Assembly: GCF_000423565.1 (NCBI RefSeq)
Contig: NZ_KE384036.1
Location: forward strand, 434,001 to 498,000
From: Runella zeae DSM 19591
GTDB taxonomy: Bacteria > Bacteroidota > Bacteroidia > Cytophagales > Spirosomataceae
Direction: 5' to 3'
DNA length: 64,000 nt
This document shows positions 53,079 through 62,165 of the stretch, one piece after another. The notes beneath the pieces are model-generated. The model made no database searches. It was not told the origin of the DNA and saw only the letters and a program-made list of their open reading frames with translations. The position numbers and the translations under genes were made by a program. Each line of letters begins with the position of its first letter. The first letter of the stretch is position 1.

Positions 53079-55841
53079 TTAGTGTAGTTTCCAGCTGATA
53101 GTTACGTTTGGCGTAAATCCTAAGTAGTTGACATTTGTGGTTTGTAGTACACTTTCGTCTCCTTCTGTAATGATTTCAAAGCGCTTGTACCACACATTTT
53201 TACGATTGTACACATTGAAAAAAGAAAGCCCAATGCTACCCCAACGGGCATTGTAAGTAGCCGACACATCCAAACGATGATAAGGCGAAAAACGAGTGGC
53301 GTTTTTGTCGGAAGGCATCGTAAAATTGCGCACCGAGCCGTCGAGCAGTTTGATTTGATAAGCCCCTGCAATAGAAGTATAAGGCCGCCCAGTTGAGAAA
53401 ATCTGGGTAAGCGCAAAATCAATGTTTTTCCAGCGATAGGCTCCGATAAACTTAAACTGATGCCTGACGTCTTGGTCGGCGTGGTAAGGGCGATCCGAAA
53501 AAGCCGACACCTCCCTTACCGCTTCGGCCAAGGTATATCCTATCCATCCATTGAAATCCCCAAACTTACGTTGCAACAGCACATCTACTCCGCGCACTAC
53601 TTCATCACCATTAAAAAATGTTTCCTGCACACTGAGTCCCTGTCTGATTTGGGGTACAAAACGTAGGGTGTATTCCGTAATACCGACATTGTTTTTCTGA
53701 TAAAACTCTACATCCACTAAATATTCTTTAAACTCATAACTTCCGCCCAAAATCAAGTGGTCAGATTTTGTGACGGGCAGCGACTCGCCATTGGCTAGCA
53801 ACCAATAGCTCCTATTGCCTTGTGTAAGGTCTTCGCGGTTGATTTGTTTGGCAAATTGATAATATCGCCCGATTGCTGCTTTGAATTTTATTTTATCCGA
53901 CCACGCATATGTAGCACTCAGACGAGGCTCAAAATAGAGTTTATTGGTCACATCAAAATGGTTGAGCCTTACGCCTGGTTTGATCATGAGTCGTGTCTGC
54001 AACAACCTGATTTGGTCTTGCACATACACAGACGTAATCACTCCCCTATCGTTTTTACTGAGTACATCCACGGTATCGTTTTGGGTATATTTATAAACAA
54101 TCGTATTGGCCGTGGAGTGAATCCCAAACTGGAGTTGATTGTGAGGCGTAAGTTTGTATTCAAAGTCTATTTTGGCCGTAAAGTCCTTTAAATCATTGGA
54201 TTCCACCTGACCAATGTTAACATTGCGAGTAGTAGCTACGGTGCTATCAGTGGCCGGAATAGTATTGACTACGGTGCGGCTATTGTCGCGATTGCTATAA
54301 AAATTGGAATAACTGATAAGCATATTGCTGTATAGCTTGTCGTTCCAACGGCGCGACCATTTAAAGCTACTTCCGAGATTTCCCCAAGCCGACACATCAG
54401 TAGAAGAAGTAGAAGCCCCAAACAAAGCCTGTCGTCCAAAACTAAAATTGGAAGCAGAGGAGTTATCCATTTTGTCGGTTCCGTTATAAAGGCTCCACGT
54501 AAAAATATCCTTCTTGGAAAGATTCCAAGTCAGTTTGGCATTCAAATCATAAAAGTAGGATTGGGCTGTTTGGTTTTGGGTAGCCATATTTCCAAAACGC
54601 CCTCCCCCGGGTCTTCCCCCAAAACCACCCGCTCCCGGCTGCGACACATTGGTCTGACGTTCGGTAGTAAACGTGCTAAATATTTTTTCGTACAATGCCC
54701 CTTTGTACGAACGTCGCCCCGCCACAAGAAGCGTCATTTTCTTGCTAAGAGGAGTTTCGATGTAGCCATTCATACTGAGCAAGCTCAAGTCAGCCCCGGC
54801 ATTGAATTGATTTTTGTTGCCTTCTTTGCCCGTAATCTCAGCTACTGCCGAAATACGCCCCCCAAACTTCGCATCAAAGCCGCCTTTGTACAGCTGAATA
54901 TCTTTGAGGGCATTGTAATTGAATGCCGAAAAGAAGCCAAACAAGTGATCGACGTGATATACCGTAAAGCCATCATAAAGCACCAAAGTTTGGTCGGGTG
55001 TTCCACCCCTTACATAAAGCCCCGAAGATGACTCATTGGAAGCACTCACACCAGGCATCAACTGAAACGCCCTAAAAGGATCTCGCTCCCCAATATTGGG
55101 TAATTTGGCCAAGTTTTTGGGAGTCATTTTGATCATGCCCACAATCTCGTTGGCCTTAAGTACTTCAGTTTTTTCGCCCAAAACCATCACTTCTTCGAGT
55201 ACTTGCTCGCCAGGCTCAATTTCAATCACAAAGTTTTCGAGGGGCGTTTTGGGAGAAAGATGCACTTTGGCATTTTTGTAACCTACATAGCTTACCAAAA
55301 TCGTCACCGTATCAGAAGGTACTTTGAGTAAAGTAAAATACCCATCGACATTGGTCTGAACCCCGATTTTGCTCCCCAATACTGCCACCGTAGCAAAAGG
55401 CATATTTTCGGAAGTTTTGCGCTCTACCACTCTTCCCATCAGCGTAAAATCGGTACGGGTAGGTTCTCCTCGGTAGCGCGTATCAAAGTCGCGCCTAGCC
55501 GTTTTCAGGATTTCGGTGGCGGTTTTTGGTACAATCTGAATCACATTGGTTTCATCAATGTAAAACGTCAAATCTTTGGTTTCTTTCAAAGCGCCTTTGA
55601 TACCATCCAGGAGTTTGGTATTGTCAAACCAGTAAGAAACTTTGTATTTTTTCAGCAATTCGGCATCATACCCAATCTTAAATTTATATTTCTTTTGTAA
55701 GTCGGCGATGATTTCACTGAGTGGTTTGTTGTTATAAAATTCGTCTTTAATGATAAGTTCAGCCGCCGACTCAGAAGGGTTTTGTGCATAAGATACCGTC
55801 AGCCCAAGCACGCACAAAATGAGCAATAGTTGTTTTTGCAT
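53079..55841 (-). CDS. TonB-dependent receptor with secretin/TonB N-terminal and CarbopepD_reg-like domains
   Basis: 920 residues with signal peptide (MQKQLLLILCVLGLTVSYAQ). An STN-like domain at about 30-110 (EIIADLQKKYKFKIGYDAELL ... VIQIVPK), a carboxypeptidase-regulatory-like beta domain at about 128-210 (FTLMGRVVERKTSENMPFATVAVLGSK), a plug (about 230-340, GLYVRGGTPDQTLVLYDGFTV), then the 22-strand barrel to the end (PNVTISWKLH). The STN domain suggests contact with an anti-sigma factor for signalling as well as uptake, but no sigma/anti-sigma genes adjoin it. A glycine-rich loop GAGGFGGRPGGGRFG is near residue 395. Substrate unknown; pairs with DUF4249. Confidence 0.92.
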   Translation of the reverse strand: MQKQLLLILCVLGLTVSYAQNPSESAAELIIKDEFYNNKPLSEIIADLQKKYKFKIGYDAELLKKYKVSYWFDNTKLLDGIKGALKETKDLTFYIDETNVIQIVPKTATEILKTARRDFDTRYRGEPTRTDFTLMGRVVERKTSENMPFATVAVLGSKIGVQTNVDGYFTLLKVPSDTVTILVSYVGYKNAKVHLSPKTPLENFVIEIEPGEQVLEEVMVLGEKTEVLKANEIVGMIKMTPKNLAKLPNIGERDPFRAFQLMPGVSASNESSSGLYVRGGTPDQTLVLYDGFTVYHVDHLFGFFSAFNYNALKDIQLYKGGFDAKFGGRISAVAEITGKEGNKNQFNAGADLSLLSMNGYIETPLSKKMTLLVAGRRSYKGALYEKIFSTFTTERQTNVSQPGAGGFGGRPGGGRFGNMATQNQTAQSYFYDLNAKLTWNLSKKDIFTWSLYNGTDKMDNSSASNFSFGRQALFGASTSSTDVSAWGNLGSSFKWSRRWNDKLYSNMLISYSNFYSNRDNSRTVVNTIPATDSTVATTRNVNIGQVESNDLKDFTAKIDFEYKLTPHNQLQFGIHSTANTIVYKYTQNDTVDVLSKNDRGVITSVYVQDQIRLLQTRLMIKPGVRLNHFDVTNKLYFEPRLSATYAWSDKIKFKAAIGRYYQFAKQINREDLTQGNRSYWLLANGESLPVTKSDHLILGGSYEFKEYLVDVEFYQKNNVGITEYTLRFVPQIRQGLSVQETFFNGDEVVRGVDVLLQRKFGDFNGWIGYTLAEAVREVSAFSDRPYHADQDVRHQFKFIGAYRWKNIDFALTQIFSTGRPYTSIAGAYQIKLLDGSVRNFTMPSDKNATRFSPYHRLDVSATYNARWGSIGLSFFNVYNRKNVWYKRFEIITEGDESVLQTTNVNYLGFTPNVTISWKLH

Positions 55842-55902
55842 AACAAGTATAGGTGTTTCAATAGTGAATTATTTTTTAACATTTGATATAGATTCAGACA
55901 TG

Positions 55903-55937
55903 AATAGCTTCCACAGATAATGTCTGTAGAAGCTATT
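55903..55937. repeat. Imperfect inverted repeat upstream of the TonB receptor gene
   Basis: Arms AATAGCTTCCACAGA / TCTGTAGAAGCTATT (one mismatch) with a 5-nt loop. It lies between the lipoprotein gene at 56066 and the receptor gene, both minus. Possible terminator of the lipoprotein gene or a leader structure; no T-run visible. Confidence 0.4.
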
Positions 55938-56065
55938 AGGAGACGCATTAGTGGGTTTCATAGAGAGCCGGTGATTTTCTTTCGTACCTCTCCATACGTT
56001 TGTTGTTTTGAGAATGTGGCACTAGTAATCTAAGTGTAGATAATTACCCAAAATGTGCCTATCAT

Positions 56066-56548
56066 TTAATTATTTTTTGTCGCTTCGATTTTGATATTCA
56101 CTTCGGCTACATTGCCTGCTTCATCCGTATCCTCAAAAGATTCTTCAAAAGTGAGGGTTTTTGAATTGATTTCGCCTAAACGAACTCCTTCATTCAACAT
56201 CTCAAAACTTCCGCTACTGAGGGTTTTGAGTTCTACATTGTCGTAAGTGATATTATCTGGCTGCATCACACCCAAGCTATCTCTTTGCGAAATATTGAGG
56301 ATAAGTGTGAGCACATTCGATGATTTTTTTGTGAGATCAAAAGAAATCACAAGGTTGTCTTTGATTAAAGAATTAGTAAGATCAAGTGTCTGCCCCACTC
56401 CACTTATCGACTGAGTATAAGTGGTCCCGCTATAAGTACCAATGACTTGGTCGGCAGGCTCAGGTTCTACTTCACTTTTCGAACAGCTAGCAACGCACAC
56501 AGCTATCGCTAGCATACTGATAGACAGCAGCTTTTGTAAGGATTTCAT
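56066..56548 (-). CDS. Lipoprotein, function unknown
   Basis: 160 residues with lipoprotein signal MKSLQKLLSISMLAIAVCVASC. The body is beta-rich: VIGTYSGTTYTQSISG, LVISFDLTKKSSNVLTLILNIS, and EVNIKIEATKNN at the end, which fits a small calycin- or lipocalin-like domain (a guess from the GTYSGTT start). It may be surface exposed. No close partner beyond the PepSY-like gene 176 bp upstream on the same strand. Confidence 0.65.
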   Translation of the reverse strand: MKSLQKLLSISMLAIAVCVASCSKSEVEPEPADQVIGTYSGTTYTQSISGVGQTLDLTNSLIKDNLVISFDLTKKSSNVLTLILNISQRDSLGVMQPDNITYDNVELKTLSSGSFEMLNEGVRLGEINSKTLTFEESFEDTDEAGNVAEVNIKIEATKNN

Positions 56549-56672
56549 AAAAATGAGTTTTGTTTAGTGGATAATAGTCTGATAAAACCAGCAGGTAGAG
56601 TATTTTACTAAAAAAGTAGTGGATGTTGGCTTTTTAAGTCATTAACTTTAACAAATATACGTGTGGTAAAAA

Positions 56673-56717
56673 AGGGAGTATTTTGACCTCGCAGAAGGCT
56701 TCTTCAAAATACTCCCT
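56673..56717 (-). terminator. Rho-independent terminator of the PepSY-like gene
   Basis: 14-bp perfect stem AGGGAGTATTTTGA / TCAAAATACTCCCT. On the minus strand it is followed by TTTTTTACC, and it lies 8 bp past the stop at 56725. Confidence 0.8.
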
Positions 56718-56724
56718 CGCTTTT

Positions 56725-57348
56725 TTATCTACCTCCTTTACGTTTGCCTTTAGGGCCTTCTGGATGAGTAGGAGCAGCTTTTTCTTCTACAAAAGCGCCC
56801 TTAGCATCAAATTGAAGCACTTTGACAGTATCTGTATTTTTGATAGCTACAAAATACACTCCCTCTGTATTGGTACCTGCATTTTTGATTTCATAACCCG
56901 CATATTTCTCAGCAATGTAAGTTGTGATAGCCGCAGGCAGTGCTGATACTTCTACTTTGGTTAGCTTAGCTCCCCTTTTGTATTTTTCTAACGCTTTATT
57001 GAAAGTACCATCGGCATTGAAGAGCAACCCTTGGTGGGTTCCGTCAGCCAATTTTAGCCCTACTACGATTTGTCCTGCTGAATCTTTGCCTGCAAATTGG
57101 ATTTCGGCACCGGCATAGTTGCTTGAGATGTAAGAGGTGATAGCAGCGGGCAAGTCAGCTGCGGCAACTTCAGTAAGCTTACCTTTGCATTTTTGTTTAG
57201 TTACGGTGTCGGAAGTAGCGGCAGCACGAGCAGCCGACAGCTGAAGCGACTCGGTCAAATCGTCTTCTACCGCACTTACTTCATCACGGTTACAACTTGC
57301 CAAAAAAAGGCCCACAAGAGCAAAAACGAAAAACAACGATTTTTTCAT
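56725..57348 (-). CDS. PepSY-like lipoprotein with two repeats
   Basis: 207 residues with lipoprotein signal MKKSLFFVFALVGLFLASC. Two PepSY-like (DUF2874) repeats of about 65 residues: LTEVAAADLPAAITSYISSNYAG ... DGTHQGLLFNADGTF and LTKVEVSALPAAITTYIAEKYAG ... VKVLQFDAKGAF. Such proteins fold into beta-lactamase-inhibitor-like (BLIP) domains and may bind proteins or divalent cations in the periplasm. A basic tail (GPKGKRKGGR) ends it. It is followed by a terminator. Confidence 0.82.
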   Translation of the reverse strand: MKKSLFFVFALVGLFLASCNRDEVSAVEDDLTESLQLSAARAAATSDTVTKQKCKGKLTEVAAADLPAAITSYISSNYAGAEIQFAGKDSAGQIVVGLKLADGTHQGLLFNADGTFNKALEKYKRGAKLTKVEVSALPAAITTYIAEKYAGYEIKNAGTNTEGVYFVAIKNTDTVKVLQFDAKGAFVEEKAAPTHPEGPKGKRKGGR

Positions 57349-57563
57349 GGTTGTGTTTTTTAAATTTTGGTTTGAACAAAAAATTGATTGATTTCAGAGA
57401 GCATTACGCGGCCTTTTTGAAGAGCGTGGCATTAAAATATTTTATTTTTTTTAACATAAATATTTCTAAATTACTGCAACGCTAGTCCAAAATACAGCGT
57501 ACATGCGGGTAATAGTAATGATGTTTCGTGTAGCTAAAACCACCTCTAAACCGCTCTACGACT

Positions 57564-58160
57564 TTGTTTTTTAGAAAGAAAACTAACTTTACGGAAGACG
57601 ACCTCGAAGAAGTCATTCGGGCCTGCCTCAACAACGACGGGCGAGCGCAGCGTATACTTTTTCAGCAGTTTTTTGGGTATGCGAAAGGAATTAGTCTGAG
57701 ATACTCTTCGTCGATGGAAGAAGCGGAAGAAATCTTAAATGAAAGTTTCTTAAAAGTATTTCAGCACCTCGACCGCTACGATATTACTCAGCCTTTCAAA
57801 GCCTGGCTTCGCACCATTGTAGTCAATACCGCTATTAGTTATTACCGCAAAAACCAGAAGTTTCATGGGGAGATTGGCCTCGACAATATTCAGGAGCCTT
57901 CTTTTGACGAATCGGTCATTGACCAAATATCCGCAGAAGAGATTTTGTCACTTGTGCAACAGTTGAAGCCCATTTATCGTACTGTCTTTACGATGCATGT
58001 GGTCGATGGATATCAGCTACGCGAAATTGCCGATACCCTCAATTTTAATGAAGCCACCGTACGTTCGCACTTTGCTAGAGCCCGCACTAGGCTTCAAGAA
58101 CTCATCAAGCAGTCTTATCCTTTTTTTTCGGCAGGGGAAGCTGATAGAAAATTCAAATAG
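57564..58160 (+). CDS. ECF RNA polymerase sigma factor
   Basis: 198 residues starting at a TTG; FFRKKTNFTEDDLEEV matches the start of related sigma factors. Region 2: LFQQFFGYAKGISLRYSSSMEEAEEILNESFLKVFQHLDRYD, with AEEILNESF as the -10-recognition helix, then RTIVVNTAISYYRKNQ. Region 4: PIYRTVFTMHVVDGYQLREIA and NEATVRSHFARARTRLQELI. It initiates transcription from a small regulon, usually held by an anti-sigma factor. The following gene, 82 bp downstream, is probably that anti-sigma protein. Confidence 0.93.
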   Translation: MFFRKKTNFTEDDLEEVIRACLNNDGRAQRILFQQFFGYAKGISLRYSSSMEEAEEILNESFLKVFQHLDRYDITQPFKAWLRTIVVNTAISYYRKNQKFHGEIGLDNIQEPSFDESVIDQISAEEILSLVQQLKPIYRTVFTMHVVDGYQLREIADTLNFNEATVRSHFARARTRLQELIKQSYPFFSAGEADRKFK

Positions 58161-58242
58161 TATCCACACATTCTGTAAAGAGTAGGTTGATTTCAACCTT
58201 GTTAACGATAAAAATCAGTGCACATGCACTCAAAAAATAAAA

Positions 58243-59775
58243 ATGAAACCCGATAAATTTGACGAAGCTATACGCCAGAAGTTGGAAGGGATTCAGCCTA
58301 GTTTTCAGGACGAAGATTGGGCGAAATTTAAGGCGTACCAAACCATCCAAGCTCCCCCATCGTTTATCCACCGATTTGGGCGGTCGATGCTCTACACTGC
58401 CGCCAGTGTAGCGGCGGCTGTAATGGTATTTGCGAATGTATATCAATACCGACAAAATCAAAAACTTGATAAACAAGTAGGGCAACTCAAACAACAACTC
58501 TCCCAAAAAGAGCAAGAGCCCCTGCGTACTACTACCCGAGTCGATACGGTTTATATCACCAAATACATCCCTATTCAATCTTCTTTTTCTCAACCTAAAG
58601 CCTATGACCCATCTGTACCTTCTCTTTATCAAGGCACTCCTTCAACCAACGGCCTACACCCTCGTAATGAGGCTCGTATTGCCGAAAGTTTTAAGAATAT
58701 TGGAAAAATAGTACAAAAAAGCCCTGAAGAGCTAATAAATGAAACCGAAAATGAGGATGTATTGCCAAAAGAAAATGCTGATTTGAATCAAGGCAAAGGC
58801 AGCACTGCTTCTTTTCCTCGAAAAAACAATAGCCTTTCGCCCAATACAACTATAGAAAGCTCGACAACCAATAAAAGTAAAATACAGCGAAAGGAAAGTT
58901 TGGCGGCAAACACATCGAATCCCGAAAATGGCATTGCCTCCCAAGTTTCTCCAGTCGAAGGTATTACTACTAACGAAACCTCTACCAGCTCAAACAAACT
59001 TGCTATCGAGCTTTTAGAGTCGATTGATGACACCCAAGAATTGAGTGGCCTGGCTCCTGCCGAAATAAAAGTAAAAAGATATGCTTATGCTACATTACAA
59101 AGCAAATCTTCTACTGCCAACACCTCAACTACTACTTCTCCGCCCCCTTCTATCTCTTTGCGGGATGTGCGGTTGAGATTAGGTGGCGGCCTGAGTATTG
59201 GTGATAAATATACCGGCTACGGTTTTAGCTCTAGCCTTCTTTTGGGTAAATATTGGAGTCTCAACGCGGGCATCCAATGGGCTCAAATCAAAGGACCTCA
59301 ATATTTTACAGATGATATTTTCAAAGACAAAACAGGAAGACCTTTTCAGACTTGGCATAAGTCTCCAGGCATAAAACCTCCTTTGATGCAACCCAAAGTA
59401 TTTGATATTAAAACGGAAGTCAATCTAGTACGGCTTCCTATTAGCTTGACTTACCGGTGGCCTATCAAAGACGACTTTGCGCTGTTGTTTTCGGGCGGGA
59501 CTCACCTCAACTTAAATGCCAAGCAGTGTTATGAGTTTTATTATAAAGACCGCGACGAGCAATACAAAGAAGAAAAAGGAAGTTTTGCGATTCAGCCGGC
59601 CCTATCAAATGATGTGATTTTATCGGCAGGAATCGAAAAGCAATGGCGCAAACTCGTATTCCAAGTAGAAGCTTACACAGCCCCTTATTTACAGAAACCC
59701 CAATACCTCACCGACAATCGTAATATGGGAGTTCGCCTGAAAGTATTATATCAATTTGGTAAGAAGCCTATTTAA
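58243..59775 (+). CDS. Putative anti-sigma protein with C-terminal beta-barrel-like region
   Basis: 510 residues. The N-terminal 45 residues are charged and cytoplasmic (DKFDEAIRQKLEGIQPSFQDEDWAKF); one transmembrane helix follows (SMLYTAASVAAAVMVFANVY, about 49-68), then a coiled coil (QKLDKQVGQLKQQLSQKE), a long Ser/Thr/Asn-rich linker (about 130-300), and a C-terminal beta-rich region (GGGLSIGDKYTGYGF, LGKYWSLNAGIQWAQ, VRLPISLTYRWPI, GVRLKVLYQFGKK) that looks like an outer-membrane barrel. A single inner-membrane helix before a barrel-like domain is unusual but recurs in Bacteroidota next to ECF genes. Probably controls the sigma factor; the N-terminus is the likely binding part. A terminator follows. 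Confidence 0.7.
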   Translation: MKPDKFDEAIRQKLEGIQPSFQDEDWAKFKAYQTIQAPPSFIHRFGRSMLYTAASVAAAVMVFANVYQYRQNQKLDKQVGQLKQQLSQKEQEPLRTTTRVDTVYITKYIPIQSSFSQPKAYDPSVPSLYQGTPSTNGLHPRNEARIAESFKNIGKIVQKSPEELINETENEDVLPKENADLNQGKGSTASFPRKNNSLSPNTTIESSTTNKSKIQRKESLAANTSNPENGIASQVSPVEGITTNETSTSSNKLAIELLESIDDTQELSGLAPAEIKVKRYAYATLQSKSSTANTSTTTSPPPSISLRDVRLRLGGGLSIGDKYTGYGFSSSLLLGKYWSLNAGIQWAQIKGPQYFTDDIFKDKTGRPFQTWHKSPGIKPPLMQPKVFDIKTEVNLVRLPISLTYRWPIKDDFALLFSGGTHLNLNAKQCYEFYYKDRDEQYKEEKGSFAIQPALSNDVILSAGIEKQWRKLVFQVEAYTAPYLQKPQYLTDNRNMGVRLKVLYQFGKKPI

Positions 59776-59799
59776 AATTCTTTCCATTCCGACCTAACC

Positions 59800-59834
59800 A
59801 ATAACCCGCCGTGCTTACAAGCCGACGGGTTATT
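59800..59834 (+). terminator. Rho-independent terminator of the ECF operon
   Basis: 9-bp stem AATAACCCG / CGGGTTATT followed by TTTTTATC. Confidence 0.75.
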
Positions 59835-59871
59835 TTTTTATCTTTGGCAGTCATCATTGATTTTTTTTGTT

Positions 59872-60660
59872 ATGCGTATTTCATTTGTAGGGGCTGGCAA
59901 TGTAGCTTGGCATATGGCACAAGCACTCGAACACGCCGGCCATCATATTGTGGAAGTGTATAGTCGCGATTCACGCAATGCTCGGCGTCTGGTCAATAAA
60001 CTCTATGATACCAACATCGCTCCTGATTTGGATTTTGCCGAAAGTACCGCCGAACTCCTTATTTTGGCCGTAGCCGATGATGCCCTGCCAGAAGTAATAT
60101 CGCGACTTTTACTGCCCGAAAACTGCATCGTGGTACACACTTCGGGTACGCAATCGCTCGACGACCTCAAGCACCTAATTCATATCTATAGCGATGTCCC
60201 GGCACAAGTAGGGGTGTTTTATCCTCTCCAAACTTTTAGTAGAGAGGTAGCCATCAACATGAACCAAGTACCAATGTGCGTAGAGGCCGTAGAACCCAAA
60301 ACCGAACAAATCCTCATCCAACTTGCCCAAGATATAAGTAGTATTGTGTATTTAGTGAGTTCCGAAGAAAGGCGAATTTTGCACGTAGCCGCTGTTTTTG
60401 CTTGTAATTTTACCAATCATTTGCTTGGTATTTCTAAGAAAATACTCGACGCCGAGCACCTCGAATTTGAACTACTCAAACCCCTCATTCGCGAAACCAT
60501 CCGCAAAGCACTAGAAGCCCCCGACCCTTCGGTAGTACAGACAGGCCCTGCCCGAAGAGGCGACGAAAACACCATTGAAAGGCATTTGGATTTTCTGGAA
60601 AAATATCCAGCTTGGCAAGGTCTGTATGAAATCCTCACCGAGAGTATCAGACGGAGATAA
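59872..60660 (+). CDS. Rossmann-fold oxidoreductase with DUF2520 domain
   Basis: 262 residues from ATG 59872. Begins MRISFVGAGNVAWHMAQAL, the GxGxxA NAD(P)-binding loop of the F420-dependent/ProC-like reductases, with YSRDSRNARRL as the next helix. The C-terminal part (AQDISSIVYLVSSEERRILHVAAVFACNFTNHLLG) is DUF2520-type, all helical. Members are annotated as F420-dependent NADP reductases or as uncharacterised DUF2520 proteins; the substrate is unknown. Convergent with CvpA, 3 bp apart at the stops. Confidence 0.83.
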   Translation: MRISFVGAGNVAWHMAQALEHAGHHIVEVYSRDSRNARRLVNKLYDTNIAPDLDFAESTAELLILAVADDALPEVISRLLLPENCIVVHTSGTQSLDDLKHLIHIYSDVPAQVGVFYPLQTFSREVAINMNQVPMCVEAVEPKTEQILIQLAQDISSIVYLVSSEERRILHVAAVFACNFTNHLLGISKKILDAEHLEFELLKPLIRETIRKALEAPDPSVVQTGPARRGDENTIERHLDFLEKYPAWQGLYEILTESIRRR

Positions 60661-60663
60661 AAA

Positions 60664-61188
60664 TCAATCTCCCCTGCCCCATTCTCTAATAAGATTTCCA
60701 CCTATCGGAATCCAGTCCGAAATCACGCTGATGATTTGAGGGGCAATAGGGACGGTATATTCGTACAAAAAACTTTCTAGGCGGTATTTGGGAGGAATCT
60801 GAATACCAACAGTACTTAAGAGCCAAAAGAATACGCTAATCCCAAATACCCACGTAAAAATCCCAACGGCAGCCCCCGCCAAATTATCAAGTGTTCCTAA
60901 CAACGTATACCGTAACATCCTACGCATAGAATAGCCAATACGGTTTACCATGAAAACAGTAGGAAAGAAAATAACTGAAAACCCTACAAAAGGCAAAAAA
61001 CGTCGGGTAAGTTCGGCAGTAAGATAAGGGGCAAGCAAGTCGGTTCCGAAGCGTAAAAACTTAAAGCCTACAATCATCGCTATCACAAAAGCAGCGACTC
61101 CTACTATTTCGATCAGTAGTCCTTTACGGTAGCCATTGAAAGCCCCCCAAGCCATTGGAATCAAAATCAATAAGTCTAATGTATTCAT
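60664..61188 (-). CDS. CvpA family membrane protein
   Basis: 174 residues with four or five hydrophobic helices. The start MNTLDLLILIPMAWGAFNGYRKGLLIEIVG is the CvpA signature (D-x3-L ... GYRKGLL). It is similar to the colicin V production protein, an inner-membrane protein involved in envelope maintenance. The CDS is convergent with the DUF2520 gene, and the YqeY-like gene lies 72 bp upstream on the same strand. Confidence 0.88.
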   Translation of the reverse strand: MNTLDLLILIPMAWGAFNGYRKGLLIEIVGVAAFVIAMIVGFKFLRFGTDLLAPYLTAELTRRFLPFVGFSVIFFPTVFMVNRIGYSMRRMLRYTLLGTLDNLAGAAVGIFTWVFGISVFFWLLSTVGIQIPPKYRLESFLYEYTVPIAPQIISVISDWIPIGGNLIREWGRGD

Positions 61189-61220
61189 GTGCTGTTAGGT
61201 AAGATAGGGCAAAGAAGAGG

Positions 61221-61257
61221 ATATGAATTGTTAAGATTCAATCCTAACAATTCATAT
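61221..61257. repeat. Inverted repeat between the YqeY-like and cvpA genes
   Basis: Arms ATATGAATTGTTA / TAACAATTCATAT, 13 bp, with an 11-nt loop that can pair further (GATT/AATC). It lies just after the stop at 61261 on the minus strand and could attenuate or terminate; no clear T-run. Confidence 0.45.
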
Positions 61258-61260
61258 TTC

Positions 61261-61710
61261 TTAGACTAAGAGGCTTTTAACCAAAGTCTGTACCAGCTTG
61301 CCATCGGCTTGTCCGGCCAGTTCTTTCATAGCTACTCCCATCACTTTTCCCATATCCGAAGGAGCTTTAGCACCTACTTTTGATATGATTTCTTGTAGTT
61401 TAGCCTTTACCTCCTCTTCGGTAAGCTGCTGAGGTAGATATTTTTCGATAACCGCGATTTCGGCCAATTCTTTTTCTAACAAATCGGGACGGTTTTGCTG
61501 CTCATAAATTGATGCCGAATCACGACGCTGCTTAGCGGCCTTGGTCAATAGCTTCAATTCATCATCAGCACTAAGAGTAGCATTGGCCCCTTCTTTGGTT
61601 TCTTCCAACAAAATCAAAGACTTGATCGCACGCAATGCCCGCAAGGTATCCTGATTTTTTTCGCGCATAGCTTGCTTAATATCATCATCGATTCTTTGTT
61701 TGAGCGACAT
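61261..61710 (-). CDS. GatB/YqeY domain protein
   Basis: 149 residues, one YqeY domain: SLKQRIDDDIKQAMREKNQDTLRALRAIKSLI at the start, EKYLPQQLTEEEVKAKLQEII and GAKAPSDMGKVMGVAMKELAGQADG in the tail. The domain is the C-terminal module of GatB and occurs alone in many bacteria; it binds tRNA in GatB, and the role when alone is unclear. Length is normal. It precedes cvpA on the minus strand. Confidence 0.9.
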   Translation of the reverse strand: MSLKQRIDDDIKQAMREKNQDTLRALRAIKSLILLEETKEGANATLSADDELKLLTKAAKQRRDSASIYEQQNRPDLLEKELAEIAVIEKYLPQQLTEEEVKAKLQEIISKVGAKAPSDMGKVMGVAMKELAGQADGKLVQTLVKSLLV

Positions 61711-61898
61711 ATCGGTAAATTTTTAAAGTGGTTAAATAAAAAATGAGTTTTGCAGGGAAGAACGCTATTTTTTTAAGTGACTGATAATTTGAACTTTACT
61801 TCAAAGCCTGCCGCTCCCCCTCTACAAGCATGATAATTTTTGTGGTGCAAATCTACAAAAAAACGCTTGTATGCTTGGAAAAATTGAAATCAGTTCAT

Positions 61899-61906
61899 TA
61901 TCTTTG
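61899..61906 (+). promoter_or_regulatory. Promoter of tRNA-His (TTG-N21-TATCTTTG)
   Basis: -7 element TATCTTTG at 61899-61906 with a TTG at 61875-61877, 21 bp upstream, both near the tRNA start at 61921. This is the clearest -33/-7 pair in the window. Confidence 0.6.
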
Positions 61907-61920
61907 CATTCCCAAAACAC

Positions 61921-61995
<75 letters not shown>

Positions 61996-62073
61996 CTCTC
62001 ATAAAGAGTCTAAAATTAAAATAAAGTCTGCGTTTTATTCGCCAATATTTTTCCCTTTTATTCTCTTTCATTT

Positions 62074-62102
62074 AAAATCCCAACGGTATTCGTTGGGATT
62101 TT
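62074..62102 (+). terminator. Rho-independent terminator of tRNA-His
   Basis: 12-bp stem AAAATCCCAACG / CGTTGGGATTTT with a 5-nt loop, followed by TTTGTTTG. Confidence 0.85.
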
Positions 62103-62165
62103 TTGTTTGACACAAAAAGTAACTCATCATTCAAACTTTTCGTGGTTTACTTAGTTGAAGCTATT

